64,000 nucleotides of DNA. It comes from Dissophora ornata. Its lineage: Eukaryota; Mortierellomycota; Mortierellomycetes; Mortierellales; Mortierellaceae. Positions 24,628 through 36,900 of this stretch are shown here, piece after piece; positions within the stretch are counted from its first letter, which is position 1; each line of letters opens with the position of its first letter. A program made the translations under genes and the position numbers. The DNA lies in assembly GCA_025201705.1 (NCBI GenBank), contig MU616633.1:1-64000 (forward strand), given 5' to 3'. The notes under the pieces are model-generated. The model saw nothing but the letters and a program-made list of their open reading frames with translations, did not search any database and had not been told where the DNA came from.

Positions 24628-25559
24628 GGAGTGTGTCGGGAGGCTGTTGGGATTGGCGCTTGTGAGGAATGAATGGACTGAACGAGAGGATCAATGAGGG
24701 AAGTTGACTGTGAGGGTTGCTTGGAGCTGCTGCCTTTTCTGGCTGGAAATAATAATAACAATAATAGTCACTCAAATGAATGGTCACGTAAATCTCAGCA
24801 ACTACCAGAAACATGTCGACCAAACTTGTGCCTGATAGTGTGGCTTCATGCGTGATATCCGGAGGCCCGGCACAGTGGGATGCTCAACCGCCGTGGGGTT
24901 TGCTTCGTAATTGCTCCTGTCTTAGAACATTCCCTGCCTCCTTGTTTTGTGTACTCACATAAACCTCATGTGGATCTTACCGGGGTCAGGGCCAGGCCAC
25001 AGACATGCAAAAGTCAGGGACGCACGGCATGAAACCATGGATGTTATCTTGGCACATTATTTCTTTCGATAAACAGTAAACAAGCCCTTGCGAATCCGAG
25101 TCCTCGGGCCACTTCAATTCCAGCGCTTACTTCATGTTCACAACGCAAACGCCAAGGCAATACGTTTCAGTCGTATGATTTTCTGGTACCCTGCGATAGT
25201 CAGTTTGAGCGAGGCCAGATCGTAATCCCGCGGGCAATCAGTGGAATGTTTCATGCAGTCAAAAAAATAATAATTTTCGGTATTATTACACTTGTCGGCG
25301 AATAATCAAATAATTCGAGGCTCGCCTCTCCCTCCCCCCCTGGAGTGTCACATCCGTCGTGCCTTATTCCCCCGGTCAATGCGCCTTGTGCCACCACCTA
25401 CCTTGACCGCCACTCTCATTGCCGTTGCCATCACCTTGTTGCATCCCCCCTGCCGTAAGCATCGTGGACGAGTATAAATATACATACAGCTAGCTAATAC
25501 CCCACCTCTCTTTATTAAACACACAGATTCACGCCTACACCATCACCACCACCACTACC
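24628..25559. promoter_or_regulatory. Divergent promoter region (PPR gene / small membrane protein)
   Basis: About 930 bp of non-coding DNA separates two divergent starts. It has a TATA-like element near the right-hand gene, and the left part is GC-mixed with no obvious open frame or repeat. Confidence 0.5.
25473..25480 (+). promoter_or_regulatory. TATA box-like element (TATAAATA)
   Basis: A perfect TATAAATA lies 80 bp upstream of the ATG at 25560. The 5' leader between them is CA/CT-rich (ACCACC repeats), typical of a highly expressed fungal gene. Confidence 0.6.
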
Positions 25560-26171
25560 ATGCTCACCGCACCTCGTGTCATATTTCTCCTCCATGTCTT
25601 CCTTGCCGTCATAGCTGTAATTGTGTGTGTGCTCTATGTCATATCAGGCACCACCGCAAACGGCCAAAAGACATCTCTCCCCTTCCACCTCTCCGGTTCC
25701 AGCAACGACGTTCACCTTGACCGCATCTTGCCGCCAGCATTCCTATTTCTCTTGTATCTGTTTATATGCATTCCTATCCCGAAGACGGAGACAAATGGCC
25801 CGGGTCTCAAGGGTGTTTTCCAGCAGATTGGCGTCTACTTCCGCTTCGCACAAGTGAAGTTCAAGACTAGCAAGTATGTCCGTCCCATCATTCTGGTTTT
25901 CCTCGCACTGCACGTCGCCTTCACAAGCTTCGTCATCATCGAGGAGCTGGCGATCTACAACTTTTTGGGAAAAGTTGCAACAACGCTACTTCCCAAAGCA
26001 GTCTGTGCTCAGCAAGACGTCCTATGTGATGTCTACAAAGCATCTGCATGGTCCGGGGCTGTGCTCGCGGTAGCAGTGGTGGTTGAAGTCGTAATAACTA
26101 GCAAGAACTTGGATGCGCTGGTTGAAGACGAGAAGATGAGGCGGAGCCACGGACCATCCTCGCCGGTATGA
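25560..26171 (+). CDS. Small four-helix membrane protein of unknown function
   Basis: A single exon encodes 203 aa and the ATG sits in a good context (ACTACC before ATG). I see four strongly hydrophobic segments: VIFLLHVFLAVIAVIVCVLY (residues about 8-27), ILPPAFLFLLYLFICIPI (about 56-73), VRPIILVFLALHVAFTSFVI (about 106-125) and SGAVLAVAVVVEVVI (about 167-181). A CAQQDVLCDV loop with two Cys lies before the last helix, and the C-terminal tail is charged and likely cytosolic. The topology recalls MARVEL-like or other small tetraspan proteins, but no signature settles this. No homologue recognised. The TATA box and CA-rich leader suggest regulated, strong expression. Confidence 0.75.
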   Translation: MLTAPRVIFLLHVFLAVIAVIVCVLYVISGTTANGQKTSLPFHLSGSSNDVHLDRILPPAFLFLLYLFICIPIPKTETNGPGLKGVFQQIGVYFRFAQVKFKTSKYVRPIILVFLALHVAFTSFVIIEELAIYNFLGKVATTLLPKAVCAQQDVLCDVYKASAWSGAVLAVAVVVEVVITSKNLDALVEDEKMRRSHGPSSPV

Positions 26172-27192
26172 GGTAGATAGTTATGACCAACACCAAACAA
26201 TCCATGTACTTTATGAATAAAATATAATACGTAGACTACGTCTACAGCAATCCCGCATGTCTTCATCTAACTCCCTCCTTTCTGAGTTTCCAGAGGTTGA
26301 ATTAGTACACTTTTCGTTCATCCTCAAAGACTGTGGAGTTTGACATAACAACGAACTGTGGATTGCATCAAAGAGTCCATCGTCACCCTGTTGCGGTCGA
26401 TCGATCATCTGTCCGAACGTTGTCTTAACACAACACGCAGTAAATCTTGCCCGCTCTGGTGACCACGCTTGAAATCCCTATGAATCTAAGCTGATCGAAG
26501 CTCGACGGAGCCAGCATCAACCCGCAGGCTCGAAGGGACAAGAGATGAAACACTCGGAATATCAGCTCGCAGTCTCCAAATGAAAAGGTTAGAGTGGGCC
26601 CGACAATGTAACGTGCCCATTCTGCATATGATCAAGACAAAAATGTCTCAGCCCCGGTGTCTGTATTCTGTATTAATCTCAACCGGCCCCTTTCCATGTC
26701 TTTTCTCATTCAGTAATCCTCTCACCATTCGCCGCATTGCACTCATTGAGAAGACCTTGCTGATCCTTGATTCAACTCTGTACCGTGCGCTTCCTTTTTT
26801 TTTTTTTTACAAAAGGCAGTCTGGCGCCACCAACCCATTCTGGTGCACGCAGCTCGTCATACCATTGAACACACGGCTAAGAAATATTCTTGTCGGTAAG
26901 CCTTTGTTTATCCCTTCTTCACAAGCATAACGAGCCTCATATCTTCAACCAGAGGACATGAACTAATTGTGTCAGCAATGATGTCAGGGTGAAAGGTTGA
27001 ATATTACAGGCACCAATAAAAAAGGGAAAATTTCGTCGTTGAGAAATCCGTGTAACGGTCAGAGCGAGAGTGCACACTATCTCACACACAAATGTCAAGA
27101 AGACGGACAACCATTGATTGCGTTTTTATTGTCGATTTGTAGAATCCGCTGCAAGCCATTATCCAAGAATCCCCTGAACACCACAGCAAACT
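26172..27192. other. Intergenic region, no supported gene
   Basis: About 1 kb lies between the small membrane protein and the arrestin gene. An AATAAA at 26216-26221 marks the 3' end of the upstream gene. The remainder probably contains the promoter and 5' UTR of the arrestin gene. Short open frames here lack coding character. Confidence 0.5.
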
Positions 27193-30100
27193 ATGGAAGA
27201 CAAGGAGAGTCGCACCCATCAACAGGATGATTTGTTGTCGGAGCAACCCACTAACATCGAGGGTTACCCAAAGTCCACCTCCAGAACCATTCAGTCTATG
27301 CACTCACATTCACCTACCCAGCAGTTACCCGACCAAAAACAAGTCTGGCTTTACAAAATGCAGCAGCAACGGCAGCAACAGCTGCAACAAGCTCCACTGC
27401 AACCTCGGTATCTTTTGCCACAGCGACAGCAGTTGGGGGGGCAGGAGGATGTGTGCACAGCTGGACAGCAGCAGTTTGGCATACTGTCATCTAATGCAGT
27501 ACCTCTCCTGCCATCATACCGGGGATTCAGTACACAGAGTTCTCTTTCAACAATAGCTGGCGGCGACACAGCTCAAATGTCGAGTGTCGCTTCTGGTGGA
27601 GAGGGCAACATAAGATCGGCTTTCCCCGGGGGTACGAGAGATCCAGAACATTTCCCACTATCACTGTATTCAAGACATCTGGAGCAAAACTTCCATGAGC
27701 AACAGCAGCGCTGGTATGAACAACAACCGTGCTATTACCGCGAGGCAAATATGCAACGTTCCAACACACAGGGTAACCAACATCATCAACATGTAGAGCC
27801 ATATGGTTCGCCCTATCGTCACTCAACCTACTCTGGAGTTTATGGGGCAGTCTCCCAAGTGCGACCCCCGCCGATTGCTCGACACCAGCAAGTTCAGCAA
27901 CTGCAGACGCACTGCTCCCTAAATTCGGGCCCCATGCCTCAGAATCGATCCCCAGCCGCTCGTGACCAACTGCCAACAGCTTCCTCTCCTTCTATATTCT
28001 CTGCCATACAACCAGCGCCAATTTTCCCGGAACTTCCTGAAGCAACTTCACGGGCCACAAACAACTCGAGTATATCAACTCTCAATAACTCCAAGTCTAA
28101 AGAGTCTCCGTCTAATGTTGTGAATGGCACGTCTTGCATTCAGAGCGCAGATTGCTGCGTTTCTAGACATCCTAATCAAAAGAGCACCTACTCTACTTTC
28201 GCAGCTGGATTACCAGCGACAGCAGAAAATATTGTAAGACCATTATCTGTTATTCAAGAGCCTATATCACGATTCACAGTTTCGCCTACTGGTGCCAGTT
28301 CGTTGCCGGCAAGGCCCGGCTCCAATCCACACTCCACTAGTAAAGCGTCAATAGTCCAGGCCAGGCCGAAACCAGGCCAGGTCCATTCTTACTCGCGCCA
28401 AGTGACCCTTTCGAACATCCCGCCGAACGAGGAGGTGCCTCCCATACCCGGAAAGATTACGTCAAAGACGGGCAAGGCGCGCATCCAGCTCACCTTTGAC
28501 AGGCCATTTTTTAATGCCGGTGGGGAGCTCTCGGGGAGACTTGAAATTCAATGCTCATCTTCACGCTCAGTTATGTTAGCAGACATGACCATCGAGCTTC
28601 TGGGCTATGAAGGTAAGAGACAGGTTCCCAGCAGATATAAATGCTCACGTCAGTGATAACTGAAAATGCTAATAGTATGTAACCTGTCGATTATTCCGGG
28701 AGTAGCTTTAACAAAGGACCACCTTGCTCCCAAAGTCTTTCACAAAACTACCCTTCGGCTGCAAGACATGCGCCATCCATCTCAAGCCGTGCAAGAAAAC
28801 ACCGATCCAGGTCTGCTATCTATCAATGCGAGTGTTGACTGTGACACAGCGTTGTGAACCTGTCTAACATGGTTTATGCGATGGTGATCGTTTAGATGCG
28901 GACGGATATTGGATGGCTAGAAAGGGTCGCACTATCTTCCCTTTTCGACTTAATATTCAAGACTTGCTTCCTAACTCCTACGACTCGAAACTTGGACAGG
29001 TGCGATATGTCGCTTCAGCGTACGTACAATGAGTATAAATATAATTTGGCAAAGGTGTGGTGAGCTAGTGTAGTGGCTGCTAGAACTAACACTGATTTTA
29101 TTATGACGTGAGTTATAGTATTGCGCTAGCAAAAGCCAATCAACACAAAGAGATCCTTAATCATACGCGTGAAGTCTTAATCTATGAGACCTGGACAACT
29201 GATGACATTGCGCAGGCCCGCAGGATATCTGTGAAGGCTGATACAAGCAAAAGGTTATTCATGGGAGGAGAGAGTAGCTTGGAGATGTATGCTGAGTTGA
29301 CGAGAACCATGGTCAGTTCTGGAGGGATTGTTTATGTTAATGTCGGTGTAAAGAATCTCACAAAGAAGAAGGTAAAGCTAACTCCCACTGTTAATATCAA
29401 AGTAAGATAAGTACGCATTCAAATGCTAACATGGCTCCCTCATTCGCAATAGATAATGGGTATCAAACTCTCGTTGTGGAGGCACATTACGGCATCTCAA
29501 AATCGATCAAGTATGACCAACCAGCCGCCGACGCTGAACGTACGAGATCAGGACAGCGTCAAGAATTACAGCGAGGTCATTTACAAAGGGGAGGATTACG
29601 CGTTTGACAGCGATGGCCCGAGGACCATCGTCCTTCCAGTCTATATACCATCCGGCGTATACTCTTTGCGCAACACCTCGTTCCTTCATGCTCAATTTTT
29701 CGTACAAGTTAGCCTTATGGCATCTATGAACAAAGCTCTTGCAGTGGAGCTCCCGGTTTACATCACACACGCATCATCATGGTCCGATCCTCCGCCAAGA
29801 GCACCTAAGGACTTCGCCTTCCCGATGCATGAAGATGAACCAGTCAAGAAGAACAAATCAGGAGTCTTCTCAAAGAAAAAATCTTGCCCCGTTTCTAATT
29901 TCTCCAACGGGTCTGGCACACATATCAAGAAGTCCCCTGTTGATGGCGGATCCAGTAGCAAGATGGCTACATCTTCATCGACACATTTAAGCATGGCGAA
30001 TATGTCGACTGCTCTGGAGGTACCGTCAAGGGGTATGTCTAATTCGCGTCCTATTACGCGACGCTCTCCACTTAAAGACCCCGACTCCCCCACAAGTGTG

Positions 30101-32962
30101 CTGGAATTTTCACAGGCCGGCAATCTCTTTGTTGTCAACCCAGACACAAGTAGCACTACTGCTACCAAGTCTGATGTCAGACCTATACATGGGTATCCAG
30201 AGACGACTCGCTCTACAGTGTCAACATGTATCCCACAATCAGATGCAGCGATGTCAACCTCCCCATCAATGGACGCCCCAACGTCACTACCACTTACTGG
30301 TAACATACCAAGTGAAGTATCAGACGAATCTGACAGCGCGCCTGGACTTGGACTTGAATTTGAACCGGAACAGGGACTCGAACGCGAGCTCATGAATGAG
30401 GGTGATTATGAAAACCCGGACTTCGGCATGAGGCGGTTGCTCATTGCGCCGTCAGCAGGTTCGAGCAAGAAGGAGAACGACAGAAATTCAAGCAAGTTGG
30501 GCCTACGCAAGACATTAGCCAAGCTCTCGATATCCATTCCCAGTCATAACTCAAGCAGCAGCAGCCTCAGCACAACACCTGGAGTCAGTCCCCGAGTCTT
30601 ACCGACTACACCTCGATCAGCCAATAGTATCACCATGGAAAGTCCCGATGAAATGACGTCCACTGGGTCGAGAAGCCCTGCAGGAGTCGGTTCCTTGTCT
30701 CGCCAATCCAGCGGATCAAGTCTTGGATCATTGAAGCATGTATTTGAATCCCACTCTCGGAGGTCAAGCATTGGATCCACCAGAGTCATGACAGTATCGC
30801 CAGGACCGATGTCACCCAACACACATATGTTGAAAATGAGCAAGTATCCCCTGTCTGGGTCCAGCTCTCCTGCATTATCACCCTCGAGTTCCATCGCCTC
30901 CATATCCAGTCCTTCTTGTACATCCTCGCCGACACTCTATCCTAGCACAGAGTTTCTCAAAGAGGGGATACTCGGAGAGGGTTACCAAGAGATTGGACAC
31001 TTGAGCATGACTCCCACCGATGTAGACGTTAGATTGCAGGAGAGTGCTCCCCCGATGGAGTTGTCAGGACCTGACGAATATTCTGAATACGGAAAAGTCA
31101 AAAGTCGATCGCCAACACTAAGTCCCTCCGATGGCAAGATTGCTATAAATCAAAGACCCTCCAGGAGGCCTGAAACACAGCACAACGATGCCGCTTTAAA
31201 GGTCAATTTTGGCATGACTGGTCCATACGATATTGCGCGAACTACACAGGGCGTACGGGATGAGTATTATTCTAAAAGGAGCGTGCAGTCTCGAAATATC
31301 TCCACAAAGTCCTTTGAGACGTGTGCCACCTCGCAGCGCAGTGAGAACCGTTCAGCCCAGTGTTCAACCACAAATCAAGTGTATGAGCTGGTCGGAGCGG
31401 CTGCCAGGCCGAATTCTGCAGAGCGCCCACGACAGCAGAAACAGGTCGAGTATGACGCTCAGTCCCTCGATAAAACCGAAAGACACGAGCTCCAGATGTT
31501 GGCGGATGGACAGATGAAGCACACGCAGCGGCACAGGCAATTCAACGCGCAGCAAACTTTTCAACAGGAGAATTCTTTAAATGCTTCTGCTTATGCTGTT
31601 GGCGTTCGGTCATATTCGACGTCTTCCAAGACACCGCTTATCCAGATGAACGCTGTACCAATTGAGTCGAGGCAAGACCCTAGTTACAACCACAACGGAC
31701 ACTACATCCAGGACCTGCATCGGATGCCTTTTCAAAGTTTGTCAGAACACCGGTCATGGCCATCTCCAAGTCACTACCAACCCAGCCAATACAGTATGAA
31801 GCCGCGCTCTCTTACGCCTCAGAGTCCAAAACTTGAGCAAACTCAACGTGCATCTCTCTCTTGCCCTTCGTCACCAATGGCAAGCAGTCACCTGTCCCAT
31901 ATTTCAAGCATGAAGCATTCGAGGGCATCTTCCAATCCAGAGTTCAATATTGTGCTGGAAAGAGTCTTTCCGCAACCTTACCGAAAGTCTCATATGCAAA
32001 CTCAAGACCCAATACAGTTTGACGAGGAAATCTCTCAAAGGCTTTACAATACTCCTTTGTTTTCCAAGAACGATGGTGCGGTGGACATATGCCATGACTG
32101 TCGCCCTGCATTCACTGCTGCTATTCCAAGGCCAACGACTCAACATACCATGGAATCCAAATACTCTGGCAAAAAGGAATACGAAGGCAGTTGCTCTAAC
32201 TTAGAAGTGCAGAGTGGTCAGCTGAGCCAAAAAGCAACTTGCTCAGATCCGCGACATTTCCTTCACAAACAGTGGCACACTGAAGGAGTCCATGCACAAC
32301 GGCAACATCGCTCTCACGAGACGAGAGACACTGATCCTGTGTTGATAGCACATGGAGAAACTGAGAGTTGTCTCGGTTCAATGATGCAGCCAGAGTCAAC
32401 GCAGCACGCGAACCAAATAGACCAAGCTCCATGTGGATCCCATCAACAACCATCACCTCAGTTGGTCTGTGTGGCTGAGCCTATAACGAACCGCGATGAG
32501 GTTTCGGCTGCAGTCATTCATCACGAGAATTCACATATCAACACTGACAAGAATGGTCAACCACAAAGTGCCAACCTCACTGCGGAGAGTGTTACTGTGG
32601 CGTCTTCTTTGCAGGCACACAGTGAAGTTGTCAGTGGCGGCCAGTGCCAGCGAGCGGGCGTTTGCCACATGGCGTCTAGACCAGCCGTCGAAGATTCGTC
32701 GTGCATTGCTCGTCCTCTCCAGCCGAATGCAAATAATCCAGCAGTGGAGCGTATCAACGGGTCGTATCAAACTAGTCCACTTGCATTTGAAGGCAACATG
32801 ATGACTGCAAACTCATCCCCTCCGCCGCCACCAGAGACAGCGCGATGTATCGCTGACGTGGGAGAGTCGGCAGCCCCATGTAGAACGCCGTTTGTCCCAC
32901 CGCTTGCAGTGGATGATGACTTAGGAGTAGGACGAAGCAGCGATCCTAAAGGGGATCACTGA
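27193..32962 (+). CDS. Large arrestin-domain (ART-like) trafficking adaptor
   Basis: Five exons (27193-28612, 28676-28810, 28896-29019, 29119-29401, 29453-32962) join in phase to about 1823 aa. The second donor is GTCTGC, and a GTGTTG donor 27 nt later is also in phase. Residues 1-420 are Gln/Ser/Pro-rich. The arrestin N domain starts around ARIQLTFDRPFFNAGGELSG (28480). It has the edge-strand pattern and GRTIFPFRLNIQDLLPNSYD, and the arrestin C domain follows (ISVKADTSKRLFMGGES, VNVGVKNLTKKKVKLTPTV, VYIPSGVYSL). A roughly 1000-residue Ser/Pro-rich tail completes the protein. Fungal alpha-arrestins recruit Rsp5-type ubiquitin ligases to plasma-membrane transporters for endocytosis. I saw no canonical PPxY in the translation, so ligase recruitment, if any, may use a variant or partner. 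Confidence 0.85.
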
Positions 32963-33900
32963 AGTGGAGCTTGCACAATAAGGAAGAGCTGACTGTATGT
33001 AGTGCCATTGTAAACTTGGGGTGGAGGCAGCGAATAAACTACGGCGCCTGATTGCGGCCGATTGCCGATTTCTCTCGATTTTTTTTTAAAAAATTTGTCT
33101 TTGCATCAGCACAGCAGCATGCATGATATTGTGTAGTGCAAGTAAAAATTTGAGAGCTGATTGTAATGTCATGATGGAGATCACGTCCGGGATCTGTCTC
33201 ATGAGCGTAGTTTATCTGCCGACGATGCGCATTGTGGGAACGAGGTAAGGTACACACGATGATGGCACCGTGCGTGCCTGACCAATCAGACCCAATCACA
33301 TCTCATGTGTCCAAGTGCGTGTGCGCTCCTTTCTGACTCCGCCTTCGACGGTTGCTTAGTCGTCATGGATCGACAGACGCCTTTTCTTTCTCTTCACTTT
33401 GCTTCTTCTGTAGTCCGGCTTTTACTTCTTAACCTCTCCATTTTTACAGGCCACTTCACCTCGAGCCGACTGATCCCTCCAACGCAACAATCCCTTCATT
33501 TCCTTCACTATACTCGTGTCTACTATTGCAAATCAACAGACAAATACACCACTCGAGTCCGTCTACTGGTACGCTTCTTTCAACACCAGCCGTGATATGC
33601 CACACCACGCCAACATTGCCATTCCAAATCTCGGGTCATATCCCGCCCATCCATCAACTTGTCAGCCCCAGGGCTGTGCTCGCTCCAAATACCCCTTCCT
33701 CATGAACACAAACTCGACTACTGCGTAAAAGGACAAATCTAACATTTTTTCCTTTCTCTCTGTCAGACGCATTCCAAGCCACGTCACCACCGTTTGCAGG
33801 CGTTTGGCTGACCCAAGGTCGTTCCCACCTCTCCCTACCTCCCCCCGCTCTTTTTTATAGTTCCTCATTTGCCTTTTCATTGACAGGGTCAACACCAGCC
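32963..33900. promoter_or_regulatory. Upstream region/long leader of the WOPR gene, with candidate uORF
   Basis: An AATAAA at 33033-33038 probably ends the arrestin transcript. From about 33300 the sequence becomes pyrimidine-rich (CTTCTT, TTTCTTTCTC), like a fungal 5' UTR. A 43-codon upstream ORF starts at 33597 (MPHHANIAIPNL) and ends at 33728, 172 nt before the WOPR start codon. Confidence 0.45.
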
Positions 33901-36900
33901 ATGGCAAAGACATTTCACGGTAAGAGTTCGTTGGCTCACCGCATCATCCACCTTGTTTCTAAAGAATGCCTCAAGTTTCACTTATTAGTTTGAGCCAATT
34001 TCTTGAACATCCACTCGCAACATCCTCTGCTGGCTGTAGTGCATGTACATGCTTAAATATTCTTGGTTACACCTGCTATTATTATATTTATTTCTCTATG
34101 CTGTCAACTGGTCCTCTAGGTCGGATCGACGACACTCTGGACGCGTTAATAATCCTCGAAGCTTGCCGTCAGGGCGTTTTACCCAAGATAAATCGTCGTC
34201 TCTTGGCAGCAGAACGAGGAGAACTCAAAGACTCGTCAATCGTAGCAAAGGAAGAACCAGAGCTGTTGTCTTCGTATTCAAGGTCCACAATTCCGTCACT
34301 CTCGACCCCCATATCCCTTGAAACAAACCCACGAGCCCCAGCACCAGCATCACCCAGTACCTCCACAACAGTGCTCCCGAGTCCGTCATTGATATCTCCT
34401 GGGTCTGTCTTCGTGTTTGACGAGGAAGAGTCCGGTATCTGTCGCTGGACGGACGGTCGTATTTGGTCACCCTCGCGGATTTGTGGCAATTTTCTCGTTT
34501 ACAGAGAGCTGTTTCGTAAACTGACCAGTGAGAAATGCTTGACTCCTAAAGAGAAGGCCAAGATGAAGGATGGCTCTGGATTAAAAGATAAAGTGCTGAA
34601 AGAGAAGGTAGAAAAGGAAAACCTGGTAGTCTTGGGTTGCATGAAAGGGACATTTGTGTTGAAGAAGGACGGTTTGATCAAAAAGACGATCTGCGTCAAG
34701 GGAATCAATCTGCCACTACCTTTGGAGCTGGAAAATCGACCCATGCAACAGACTCGAACGCGCAGGAGCAAGCGCGCTTCTTGGGCTTGGCCCCGTGGTT
34801 CCTCCGAGGCTGGAGTCCAACACTTGGTTTGCTACGAGAAGCCGGGAGGTACGTCCATTCTTATGTTCTTGACAGACATGGCGGTATATTGAACAGTAGC
34901 TACGCATGCACACCGCAAATCTTTGACGTCTTGCTTACTGACTTAGAACTGGAAGGCCTTCATCGCCCTCGAGAGTACGCGGAACTTCTCCATCTACCCT
35001 TAAGCAAAACCTTCATCATGATGCAGAAGTATCGCAACGGTATCCATATTCTGCCTATAGCCCCTGAAGCTCTACCCATCGAGCCTTCAGATGAATACAT
35101 CACGAGCTCTCGTGTCGTCGAAGCGCGCAGTGTAGCTAAGGACGAAAGAATAGCTTCAAAGTCAAAGGCCAGGAAGGGTCGAAGGAAATCAACGCTGGTC
35201 ACTTGCGACTCTGAAAGTGAACACGAGATAGAATCATCGGGCGATGAGTTTAGTGATGCCACCGGGTCTCCCAAGAAGCTTTTCGATATGACGACAATTC
35301 CCGGCCACCCGTACCCCACGCGCGCACAAAATCGCCAGCTCCGACAGGCTGAGCAGATGCAGATCCAGCAGCAACAGCTGCATCGCACGCTATCCTCATC
35401 GTCCATTTTGTCACTGGCCAGCAAAAGGAAGGCGCGTCGTAAGCGCCAAGCTTCTTTCACTCTGATGCCATCCAAAGCTGCCGAAGCTAAACTCAGCGGC
35501 AAGGTGGCAAGTCCATTATTGCACGCCATTCCCGGATCTTCGTCGCCAAAAGCCGATGATGACCTTGTTGTTCATGGGTACAAGACAAAGAAAAGGGCGT
35601 GGCGCCTGCTTCCAAATGGTGCAGGGTTGCAAGCGGACTTCACAATGAGTCATGGACCACTCCATTATGAGAATATTCCAAGGACAGGGCAAGAACCTGG
35701 GCCAGTCCGGAAGATGTTACCCTTTCGTGGCCGCCAGACTTTGCAGATTGAACAGTACGAGGAACGTGTGTTGTTGACTGGGCTCTCCTCGAACGAACTT
35801 TCAGAATCAAATGCGCATGGGGTCGACTATGAACTAAGGAACTCTGAACGGAAGAGCGACTTCACCGAGAGTGAGAAAATCGACGCAGAGAGAAATTACC
35901 AGGTGCCTAGATGCGAATCCACTAATCTTCTTGGCAGTCAGACACATCATCATATCGGCGGTGAATTCGAGAACAGAGGCAAGAGAGAGGATCAGTCACT
36001 GAGGTTCGGAGAGGTGGTTGGTGCGCACTTCTCTTCCACTCTATCAAGTCCCATGCTTGGTGGGTCAAGTGTCTCGTTCTCTTCCAGAGGCTCTTTGTCG
36101 TCATCCCTCTCACTCTCACCAGCGAACTGCTCTGAGCCCTCCAAATGTCCCTCTGTTGCAGCAGGAATGCTACCAAATCTAATTTTGACTGGCGAACAGC
36201 AATCTGCAGATCCAGATCCGCTTCAGCATTCGCAACGTCAACAAGAGGGCTTGGTTCGCTCCTCTTTTGTGGACTTGAACTCGAAGACGAGTATGAGTGG
36301 TATTCTTTCGGATGATCAAGACTCACGAGAGACCGTTCGGTCGTACACTTTGATGTCTGTGTCAAGCAGTCCTCGCGACAGCACATTGATCCTCCAAGAG
36401 CGCGACCTTGGGCTTGGAGCTGCGATTTCGCAGACCGACTCATCGCCTATTCTTTCTCGAAACAATAACTGGAATACAAGTCATATTGCGATGGACCCAT
36501 TCGCTTCAATTCCAGGGTCGGCGCTCAATCCTTTATCGCCAGTATTTTCTTCGGCCCCACCCGAAGCCTTACCAAGTTCGCCACAGGCGCATAACGCGCC
36601 AATGATGCCTCCATCAAAGGTAACGAGCGTATCCGGCAAAGGCATGCCCACGGTAGGGCCAACGGTGGCATGCTTGGTGTTTCAAGATCTGATTTCTGCA
36701 AGCTCACTGACAGAAGCTGCTGCAACTACACAGACCGTGGGGTTTGCACACGTTTATTGGGAGCAGCAACTCGCAGATAATCGTCCTCGCGTGCCTTCGA
36801 CAAGCATGACATCGCCCGTAGATCTGTGTGGGACCTTTCTCTCTCAAAGCGTCAAGCAAGAGCCGTACACAGGTTCCTTTCCAGCAGTGGGTAATCTGCA

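Noticed and set aside
26580..26930. Plus-strand ORF of 116 codons upstream of the arrestin gene
   Set aside because: It contains homopolymer-derived phenylalanines and no recognisable motif. Probably leader or intergenic.
29758..30393. Minus-strand ORF of 211 codons
   Set aside because: It is antisense to the Ser-rich arrestin exon, with composition mirroring the other strand.
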